Source: Massilia sp. YIM B02769
Lineage (GTDB): Bacteria; Pseudomonadota; Gammaproteobacteria; Burkholderiales; Burkholderiaceae_D
Length of the DNA: 64,000 bases
Assembly (NCBI RefSeq): GCF_030411995.1
Contig: NZ_JASNRC010000003.1
Coordinates: 1 to 64,000 of the forward strand
Direction: 5' to 3'
Shown: piece by piece, positions 58,124 through 64,000 of the stretch
How the letters are laid out: each line of letters starts with the position of its first letter
Position numbering within the stretch: position 1 is the stretch's first letter
Notes under the pieces: model-generated
What the model saw: only the letters and a program-made list of their open reading frames with translations
What the model was told of the DNA's origin: nothing
The model's database searches: none
Translations under genes and position numbers: made by a program

Positions 58124-58265
58124 GAGGTAATCGAGGAAGCGGGCAGCGGAGCCGGCAAGTATAACGCGGGCGCCGGGCTGATTGACAGCGCCCAGCTGGC
58201 GGGCGCGCCGTTGCTGTCTTTCCTGATAAGGTTGGTCACAACGAAAACAACCGGGAGTCCGGCAG

Positions 58266-59168
58266 ATGGCCAGTTCGCTCAAGCCCCTCGACCAGCAAGT
58301 CATGGTCATCACCGGCGCCTCCAGCGGCATCGGCCTGGCCACGGCGCAGGACGCCGGCCGGCGCGGCGCGAAACTGGTGCTGGCCGCACGCAGCGGCGAC
58401 GTGCTGGCGGCGGTGGTCGAGGGCCTGCGCGCCGGCGGCGTCGAGGCCATCCACGTGGTGGCCGACGTGTCCGACCGTGCCCAGGTCGAGGCGGTGGCGC
58501 AGGCGGCGATTGCGCGCTTCGGACGCATCGATACCTGGGCGAATGTGGCCGGGGGCACCATCTACGGCCGCCTCGACGAAGTGAACGAGGCCGACAGCCG
58601 GCGCCTGTTCGACGTGAATTTCTGGGGCATCGTCAACGGTTCGCTGACGGCGCTGCCGCACCTGCGCATGACCGGCGGCGCACTGGTCAACGTCGGCAGC
58701 GAAGCGTCCGAGGTCGCCATTCCCTTGCAGGGCATGTACACGGCCAGCAAGCACGCGGTGAAAGGTTTTACCGATGCGCTGCGCATCGAGGTCGAGCAGG
58801 TCGATGGCGCGGCGGTGTCGATCACCCTGATCCAGCCGACCGCGGTCGACACGCCGCTGCCCCAGCACGCGCGCAATTACATGGCGCACGAACCGAAGCT
58901 GCCTTCGCCCCAGCTCGATCCGCACCAGGTCGCCGAGGCCATCCTGGACGCCGCCACGTCGCCGGCGCGCAACGTCAAGGTGGGCGCGATGGCCACGCTG
59001 GACGTGGCGGTGGAAAAATTCCTGCCGGGCGTGGCGGACGTGATGGCGGCCTTCCAGGTGCCGCGCCAGCAGACCGACCAGCCGGCGCAAACGCGCGAGG
59101 GCGCGCTCTACCGGGCCGGCGCGCAGGGGCGTATTTATGGCTGCGGCAACGGCAAGGCAGGGAAGTAG
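58266..59168 (+). CDS. SDR-family oxidoreductase
   Basis: A 300-aa classical short-chain dehydrogenase. The cofactor motif is [14 protein letters not shown] (about 14-27), followed by the NVAGG loop, the catalytic Ser in [10 protein letters not shown], and the [11 protein letters not shown] active-site Tyr/Lys (about 159-163). The C-terminal extension of about 60 residues is longer than in minimal SDRs. GGGAG precedes the ATG. Substrate unknown. The TetR gene immediately downstream may control it, though it has its own promoter. Confidence 0.9.
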   Translation: MASSLKPLDQQVMVITGASSGIGLATAQDAGRRGAKLVLAARSGDVLAAVVEGLRAGGVEAIHVVADVSDRAQVEAVAQAAIARFGRIDTWANVAGGTIYGRLDEVNEADSRRLFDVNFWGIVNGSLTALPHLRMTGGALVNVGSEASEVAIPLQGMYTASKHAVKGFTDALRIEVEQVDGAAVSITLIQPTAVDTPLPQHARNYMAHEPKLPSPQLDPHQVAEAILDAATSPARNVKVGAMATLDVAVEKFLPGVADVMAAFQVPRQQTDQPAQTREGALYRAGAQGRIYGCGNGKAGK

Positions 59169-59231
59169 GACCGTCGGAGCAAGGCATGACAACACGGGGC
59201 GGGTGGAGCAGGGCGGCAGGCGCATGCGCGC

Positions 59232-59260
59232 TTGACTGGTCTCCCACCCGGGTCTATATT
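59232..59260 (+). promoter_or_regulatory. Promoter of the TetR-family gene
   Basis: TTGACT (59232-59237), 17-bp spacer, TATATT (59255-59260). This is a near-consensus sigma-70 promoter with an expected start about 26 bp before the ATG. Confidence 0.75.
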
Positions 59261-59292
59261 CGATGACTCTTTGAAAGTTGTCGGACAGAAGC

Positions 59293-59943
59293 ATGGAATG
59301 CCCACTTGACACCAAGCCGCGCTGGGAGCGCCGCAAGGATGCTCGTCCGCAGGAGTTGCTGGCGGCGGCCATCGACCTGTTCGTCGAACGCGGCTTTGCC
59401 GCGACCCGGCTGGAAGACGTCGCGCGCCGCGCCGGCGTGTCGAAGGGCACCCTGTATTTGTATTTCGAGAACAAGGAAGAATTGTTCAAGGCCGTGGTGC
59501 GCACCAGTATCGTGCCGGTGATCGGCGAGGCCGAATCCTCGGTCGCCGAATTCGACGGCCACAGCGCCGAACTGCTGCGCAAGGTCATGCTGGACTGGTG
59601 GGACCGCATCGGCGTCAATAAAGTGTCCGGCATCGTCAAGCTGGTGATGGCCGAAGCGAACAACTTTCCCGAACTGGCCAAGTTCTACCAGGACGAGGTC
59701 ATCAACCGCGGCACGCGCATGATTTCCAGCATGCTCGAACGCGGCATCGCCCGCGGCGAATTCCGCGCAATCAATGTCACGCAAACGACGCAAGTGCTGA
59801 TGGCGCCCATGCTGATGTTGGTCACCTGGAAGCATTCGGTCGGTCCTTGCGAGCGCGGCGACCTCGAACCGCTGGCCTTCCTCGACGCCTTCCTCGACAT
59901 GGCGCTGCACGGCCTGCTGCCTCCGGCCGCCCCGGCGGCGTGA
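59293..59943 (+). CDS. TetR/AcrR-family transcriptional regulator
   Basis: A 216-aa repressor. The N-terminal HTH is LLAAAIDLFVERGFAATRLE, DVARRAGVSKGTLYLYFENK (about 18-60). The C-terminal ligand domain resembles the AcrR/RutR-like C-terminal family (VMLDWWDRIGVNKVSGIVKL, EANNFPELAKFYQDEVINRG). The ATG at 59293 is used; an in-frame TTG at 59278 lies 15 bp earlier. Targets may include the neighbouring SDR or the downstream pcm-rhodanese-tolC genes; this is inference. Confidence 0.9.
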   Translation: MECPLDTKPRWERRKDARPQELLAAAIDLFVERGFAATRLEDVARRAGVSKGTLYLYFENKEELFKAVVRTSIVPVIGEAESSVAEFDGHSAELLRKVMLDWWDRIGVNKVSGIVKLVMAEANNFPELAKFYQDEVINRGTRMISSMLERGIARGEFRAINVTQTTQVLMAPMLMLVTWKHSVGPCERGDLEPLAFLDAFLDMALHGLLPPAAPAA

Positions 59944-60074
59944 ACGGTCGAGCGCAAACCCATCCTCTTCAGGACGCCTTTTTCGGGCGTTCATTCCCCG
60001 TAAACTGCAGACTGTCGCAATTTCGCGATCTCGCGATGCCATCCCGATAAGATGTGCGTCCTGAGGCAGTTCAA

Positions 60075-60087
60075 CGATAAAATATCG
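60075..60087 (+). promoter_or_regulatory. Short palindrome in the pcm leader
   Basis: CGATA-AAA-TATCG, 5-bp arms with 3-bp centre, 30 bp before the pcm start, overlapping a TAAAAT -10-like box (60078-60083). It could be an operator, for example for the adjacent TetR protein. No supporting second copy found. Confidence 0.3.
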
Positions 60088-60116
60088 GATTATTTCTTTT
60101 ACCACCGAGTATCAAG

Positions 60117-60770
60117 ATGAATATCGAACAAGCCCGCTTCAACATGATCGAACAGCAGATCCGCCCATGGAACGTGCTGGACCAGGACGTCCTCGACCTG
60201 CTGCACGTGGTCAAGCGCGAACAGTTCGTGCCGACGGCCTACCAGAACCTGGCCTTTGCCGACGTCGAGATCCCGCTGCCGGGCGGCGCCGCGATGTTCA
60301 ATCCGAAAGTCGAAGCGCGCATCCTGCAGGAACTGAACCTGAAGAAAGACGAAACCGTGCTGGAAGTCGGCGCCGGTTCCGGCTACATGGCCGCACTGAT
60401 GGCGCACAAGGCGCGCCAGGTGACCACCGTCGAGCTGTCGCCGGAAGTCAAGGCGCTGGCCGAAGCCAACCTGAAGAACGCCGGCATCGTCAACGTCACC
60501 GTGGTCGAAGGCAATGCCGCGGCCGGCTGGGACAAGGGCGCACCGTTCGACGTGATCGTCATCTCGGGCGGCCTGGAAAGCCTGCCGGAAGCCTTCCTCA
60601 AGCAAGTGAAGGTCGGTGGCCGCATCGCCGCCATCGTCGGCCAGGCGCCGGCCATGTCCTGCGAGATCGTGACCCGCGTATCGGAAACCGGCTACGACAC
60701 GGTCAAGCTGTTCGAGACCAACGCCAAGCCGCTGGCCGGCGCGCCGGTCGCGTCGCGTTTCACTTTCTAA
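60117..60770 (+). CDS. Protein-L-isoaspartate O-methyltransferase family protein
   Basis: A 217-aa SAM-dependent methyltransferase of the Pcm family, which repairs isoaspartyl damage in proteins. It opens MNIEQARFNMIEQQIRPWNV and has the SAM motif VLEVGAGSGYMAALMA (about 81-96), VTTVELSPEVKALAEANL and FDVIVISGGLESLPEAFLKQ. In this betaproteobacterial context (with rhodanese and tolC) it is conserved, but isoaspartate repair has not been shown for this branch as far as I know. It lies 12 bp upstream of the rhodanese gene. Confidence 0.9.
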   Translation: MNIEQARFNMIEQQIRPWNVLDQDVLDLLHVVKREQFVPTAYQNLAFADVEIPLPGGAAMFNPKVEARILQELNLKKDETVLEVGAGSGYMAALMAHKARQVTTVELSPEVKALAEANLKNAGIVNVTVVEGNAAAGWDKGAPFDVIVISGGLESLPEAFLKQVKVGGRIAAIVGQAPAMSCEIVTRVSETGYDTVKLFETNAKPLAGAPVASRFTF

Positions 60771-60782
60771 GAGGCGGAAACG

Positions 60783-61106
60783 ATGCAGCACATCACCGCT
60801 CCCGAGCTGGCCGCGCGGCTGAACGACCCGGCAGGCGAGCGCCCGCTGCTGCTCGACGTGCGCGAGAACTGGGAATTCGCCACCTGCCACATCGCAGGCT
60901 CGACCCAGATTCCTATGCACCTGGTTCCGATCCGTGCCGGCGAACTGCCCGACGACCAGGAAATCGTCTGCATCTGCCACCACGGCGCGCGCAGCATGCA
61001 GGTCGCGGCCTTTTTGGAGCGCAACGGGTTCGAGAACGTAACGAATTTGACGGGCGGAATACACGCCTGGGCCGTACAGGTCGATCCGGCCATGCCGAAG
61101 TATTGA
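60783..61106 (+). CDS. Single-domain rhodanese-like sulfurtransferase
   Basis: A 107-aa cytoplasmic rhodanese domain, GlpE-like in size. The active-site loop is CHHGARS (Cys about 62), with the usual LLLDVRENWEFATCHIAGST upstream and NLTGGIHAWAVQVDP at the end. It transfers sulfane sulfur from thiosulfate or a protein persulfide. Sits between pcm and tolC in an apparent operon. Confidence 0.93.
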   Translation: MQHITAPELAARLNDPAGERPLLLDVRENWEFATCHIAGSTQIPMHLVPIRAGELPDDQEIVCICHHGARSMQVAAFLERNGFENVTNLTGGIHAWAVQVDPAMPKY

Positions 61107-61146
61107 CCTGCTTTCCTAACTTTTGATGACTCCGACGGAGACCGCA

Positions 61147-62502
61147 ATGCAGAAACCCCTCATCGCCATGCTGCTGGCCAGCGCTTTCGTGTCGTTCGAC
61201 GCGAACGCGATCGACCTGATCCAGGTATACCAGCAGGCCCTGGCCAACGACGCCACCTACGCCAGCGCGCGCGCTTCGCTCGCCGCCGGCCGTGAACGGG
61301 TGACGCAGGGGCGTGCGGGGTTGCTGCCTACGGTCGGCCTGTCGGGCTCCTACGTCAAGAACGACAACGATTTTTCGCCATTCAACCAGGGCCAGACGGT
61401 GGTCGTCGACGGCGTGCCGACCATCATTGCCGGCAGCGGTTCCGACCTGCGCACCAACCAGTACGGCCTGTCGCTGACCCAGCCGCTGTTCCGCTGGGAC
61501 CGCTGGCAGACCTATGAGCAAAGCAAACTCGCCCAGGCAATTGCCGAAGCCCAGTTTGCCCAGGCCCAGCAAGATTTGATCACGCGCGTGGCGCAAGCCT
61601 ACTTCGACGTGCTGGCCGCCCAGGACACGCTGGAGTCGACCCGCGCCCAGAAGAGTGCGGTGACCGAGCAGCTGGCCTCGGCCAAGCGCAACTTCGAGGT
61701 CGGCACCCAGACCATCACGGACACGCACGAAGCGCAGGCCGCGTACGACCTGGTGGTGGCCCAGGAGTTCGCCGCCGTCAACGACCTGGAAAACCGCCGC
61801 ACCATGCTGCAAATGATCATCGGCAAGGCGCCGGAAGCGCTGGCGCCGCTGCAGACCGGCGTGACGCTGACCTCGCCGCAGCCGGCCACGGTCGACCCCT
61901 GGGTGAGTTCGGCCGAAACCCAGAACTACGGCGTGACCGCTTCGGAACTGGCGCTGGAATCGGCCAAGCGCGACATCTCGCGCAACCGCGCCGGCCACCT
62001 GCCGACCCTGGACCTGGTGGCGAATGCCGGCCGCAGCAACGTCAGCGGGCGCACCCTGAGTTCGGGCGACGGCCGCAACAATTCCATCGGCGTGCAGTGG
62101 ACGGTGCCGATCTTCAGCGGCTACGCCGTCACCAGCCGCGTGCGCGAATCGATCGCCCTGGAAGACAAGGCCCGCAACGACCTCGAAACCACGCGCCGTA
62201 ACGCCGCCCTGCAGGCACGCCAGGCTTTCCTGGGCGTGAACAGCGGCATGGCGCAAGTCAAGGCGCTGGAAGCGGCCGAAGTGTCGAGCCAGTCGGCGCT
62301 GGAATCGAACAAGCTGGGTTACCAGGTGGGCGTGCGCATCAACATCGACGTGCTGAATGCCCAGCGCCAGCTGTATTCGACCCGTACCGACCTGGCGCGT
62401 GCGCGCTACAACACCATCCTGAACGGCCTGCGCCTGAAGGCGGCGGCCGGTTCGCTGCGCGAAGCGGACTTGGTGCCGGTGAACAATCTGCTGCAGAAAT
62501 AA
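61147..62502 (+). CDS. tolC: TolC-family outer membrane efflux protein
   Basis: A 451-aa outer-membrane channel for tripartite efflux and type I secretion. Signal peptide LIAMLLASAFVSFDANA, then two homologous halves, each with long helices and two beta strands. Typical stretches are IDLIQVYQQALANDATYASA, NQYGLSLTQPLFRWDRWQTY and VQWTVPIFSGYAVTSRVRES. The ATG at 61147 has CGGAG 7 bp upstream and directly precedes the signal peptide; an earlier in-frame ATG is less likely. Conserved behind pcm-rhodanese in betaproteobacteria. Confidence 0.94.
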   Translation: MQKPLIAMLLASAFVSFDANAIDLIQVYQQALANDATYASARASLAAGRERVTQGRAGLLPTVGLSGSYVKNDNDFSPFNQGQTVVVDGVPTIIAGSGSDLRTNQYGLSLTQPLFRWDRWQTYEQSKLAQAIAEAQFAQAQQDLITRVAQAYFDVLAAQDTLESTRAQKSAVTEQLASAKRNFEVGTQTITDTHEAQAAYDLVVAQEFAAVNDLENRRTMLQMIIGKAPEALAPLQTGVTLTSPQPATVDPWVSSAETQNYGVTASELALESAKRDISRNRAGHLPTLDLVANAGRSNVSGRTLSSGDGRNNSIGVQWTVPIFSGYAVTSRVRESIALEDKARNDLETTRRNAALQARQAFLGVNSGMAQVKALEAAEVSSQSALESNKLGYQVGVRINIDVLNAQRQLYSTRTDLARARYNTILNGLRLKAAAGSLREADLVPVNNLLQK

Positions 62503-62515
62503 GCTTGCATATAAA

Positions 62516-62577
62516 ATTTGCATCCTGGCTCCTGGATGCAAATAAAAAACGGCGCCTTACTGGCGCCGTTTTTCTTC
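62516..62577. terminator. Double hairpin terminator tolC / HAF-repeat gene
   Basis: First hairpin ATTTGCATCC / GGATGCAAAT with 8-nt loop (62516-62543). The second is an intrinsic terminator, AAAACGGCGCC-TTACT-GGCGCCGTTTT (62546-62572), followed by T residues. The A-run on the left makes it work for the convergent minus-strand gene too. Confidence 0.9.
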
Positions 62578-62587
62578 CCATGAACGC

Positions 62588-63847
62588 TTATTTGCCGCCG
62601 TTCTTTCTTGGTCGCAGCAGGCCGAGTCCGGTGTTGGTCCGTACGGCAATCGCGCCATCGTCGGCCACCGCCTCGGCTTCCAGCAGCACGACTCCCGCCG
62701 GCAGGTCCTTCACCCGCGTATTCAGGTCGACCAGGCCATAGGTCGGCCCCCAGGCAACGGCGTGCTCGGGACCGGTGTTCCCATCGACCGCCTGGCCGAC
62801 GATCAGGCCGGAGGCGTTGATGGCGTTGGCGTCGGAGAAGCGGCCGCCGTTCAGCGTGCCCAGGCTGCGCATGCTCGTGCCGTCATGCACGAAGGCGACC
62901 TGGCCGAAATTGCTGTAGACGTAGCCGACCACATGGCCGGCGTCGTTGATCGCATGGGGCACCGCACCGTTGGTGTCGGGCAGCATGCCGAGGTCCTGGA
63001 GTACGCCGCCGCTGTAGCGGAAGGCGCGCAGCAGGCCATCGACCACGGGGTCGCGCGCGCTGATGGTGACCTGGCCGGACTCGTTGATGTCGATTGCCTG
63101 CGAGCTGAAGCCGGGCGGATTCAGGTCCTGCAGCGGCGCACCCGTGCGCGCGTCGTACAGGAAGGCGTGGAGCACGTTCTCGCCCGTGATCGTTGATGTG
63201 CCGACCACCTGGCCGGCCGCATTCATGTCGAGCGCCTCCGAGATCTGCCCGCCCAGGGTGCCGAGGTCGCGCATCGACTTGCCGTCGTAATAGAAGGCGT
63301 GCCGCGGCGAGCCGGGCACCGTGGACCAGCCGGCCACCTTGCCGCAGGTGCTGATCGACACGCCCCAGGACTCGCCGCCCAGCGTGCCGATGTCGTGCAG
63401 GGTGCCGTCGTAGAAGAAGGCGTGGGGAATGCCGGACGGCGTCTGCCCCCAGCCGGCTACCTGGCCGCAGCGGTTGACGGCGAAGGCCCGCGCGTTCGCC
63501 CCGCCAAAGGTGCCGAGGTCGATGTTGGTCTTGCCGTTGTACAGGAAAGCCCGGACGGTGCCCGATTCATCCCACGAGCTGCCGGTCACCAGTCCGCCGT
63601 TGGCAATGCCTTGCCGGTCGACCACGCCGTACGTGATGCCGGGCAGGCCGATGGGGGTAAAGTCGTACAGCGGACCCTGGTTGACCGGTGGCGAGGGCGG
63701 CGCGGGCTGGACGGGCGGCGCCGGGTGCGGAGTGTGACTGCCGCCGCCGCCGCCGCAAGCAGTCAGCAAGGCGCACAGTGCCAGGACGGCGCCTGACATT
63801 GCCTGGTGGGTTGGAATGACGATCCTGGATGAACGGAAACCGGACAT
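62588..63847 (-). CDS. HAF-repeat lipoprotein
   Basis: A 419-aa predicted lipoprotein: lipobox LLTAC (Cys about 31) followed by GGGGGSHT and a Pro-rich spacer. The rest consists of about six HAF repeats, a motif of predicted extracellular proteins: RAFLYNGKTNIDLGTFGG, HAFFYDGTLHDIGTLGGE, HAFYYDGKSMRDLGTLGG, HAFLYDARTGAPLQDL and RAFRYSGGVLQDLG among them. Intervening segments read like AINDAGHVVGYVYSNFG. A beta-propeller-like fold is plausible. GGAGG lies 7 bp before the ATG. Function unknown; surface or periplasmic. Confidence 0.85.
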   Translation of the reverse strand: MSGFRSSRIVIPTHQAMSGAVLALCALLTACGGGGGSHTPHPAPPVQPAPPSPPVNQGPLYDFTPIGLPGITYGVVDRQGIANGGLVTGSSWDESGTVRAFLYNGKTNIDLGTFGGANARAFAVNRCGQVAGWGQTPSGIPHAFFYDGTLHDIGTLGGESWGVSISTCGKVAGWSTVPGSPRHAFYYDGKSMRDLGTLGGQISEALDMNAAGQVVGTSTITGENVLHAFLYDARTGAPLQDLNPPGFSSQAIDINESGQVTISARDPVVDGLLRAFRYSGGVLQDLGMLPDTNGAVPHAINDAGHVVGYVYSNFGQVAFVHDGTSMRSLGTLNGGRFSDANAINASGLIVGQAVDGNTGPEHAVAWGPTYGLVDLNTRVKDLPAGVVLLEAEAVADDGAIAVRTNTGLGLLRPRKNGGK

Positions 63848-63985
63848 GACGCGCCTCCATTGACGTTTGATGCTTCAGTCTAGGTCGGGCTCGGCTGCTG
63901 CGTTCGCGTATTGAAGAGTTCGTTTGTCTTCGGTCAAGGCGACCGTTGACCCCGTGCAATGACTTCTTTCAAATGCTTCCGTAAA

Positions 63986-64000
63986 GAAAAACGGCGCCGC
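63986..64000. terminator. Partial terminator arm at the right window edge
   Basis: GAAAAACGGCGCCGC is the A-rich left arm of the GGCGCC-type terminator seen at 22008 and 62546. The window ends inside it, so the gene it serves lies mostly outside. Confidence 0.5.

Noticed and set aside
59944..60000. Terminator after the TetR gene (ACGCC / GGCGT around a T-rich loop)
   Set aside because: Five-base stem with the T residues in the loop and none after it. Too weak to call.

Overview
The window is chromosomal, GC-rich bacterial DNA from a betaproteobacterium. The gene content and order fit Oxalobacteraceae, most likely the Massilia/Telluria/Duganella group: split pntAA-pntAB-pntB, amgK-murU-pepP-ubiH divergent from lptD-surA-pdxA-rsmA, fur divergent from bamE followed by dapB, leuS-lptE-holA, and pcm-rhodanese-tolC. 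This assignment is an inference from synteny and protein style. No rRNA, prophage, integrase, transposase or CRISPR array was seen. One tRNA gene is present.

Layout. 0-7 kb: a chemoreceptor, nudJ-mnmA, and the proton-translocating transhydrogenase operon. 7-12 kb (minus strand): a small HTH protein with a clear promoter/operator, then the cell-wall-recycling pair amgK-murU continuing into pepP-ubiH. 12-18 kb: the outer-membrane biogenesis operon lptD-surA-pdxA-rsmA. 18-22 kb: a small secreted protein, two tandem paralogous lipoproteins, a HAD phosphatase and hrcA. 22-26 kb: fur, bamE, dapB, an orphan barstar-like protein, and YdcF with a divergent GT51-type transglycosylase. 26-35 kb: leuS-lptE-holA, proA, hemJ, an rRNA methyltransferase and a Bcr/CflA efflux pump. 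35-41 kb: an accessory signalling cluster (HDOD-GAF-histidine kinase, receiver-PAS-GGDEF-EAL, Sel1-repeat protein). 41-44 kb: a two-gene DNA-repair operon (radical SAM with HhH, then DUF4130-UdgX) behind a canonical LexA box. 44-52 kb: FlgT/FlgP-like proteins, a TraB/GumN-like protein, an ATP-grasp enzyme, tRNA-Gly(CCC), an exported aldo/keto reductase and others. 52-64 kb: trmB, a sugar transporter, uppP-recQ, small hypotheticals, an SDR next to a TetR regulator, pcm-rhodanese-tolC and a HAF-repeat lipoprotein.

Repeats. Seven intergenic loci carry REP-like hairpins that start with GTAG followed by GGTGGG, mostly as inverted pairs; the largest is a 173-bp near-perfect palindrome at 7624-7796. 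A second family of nested palindromes (about 95-118 bp, MITE-like) sits in front of pntAA and leuS. An 11-bp tandem array lies before hrcA.

The strongest candidate for an incompletely described system is the LexA-boxed radical SAM / DUF4130-UdgX operon (41300-44037). The fused glycosylase keeps the KRRxH loop whose histidine forms a covalent bond to uracil-site DNA in characterised UdgX. The roles of the radical SAM partner and of the DUF4130 domain are, to my knowledge, unknown.
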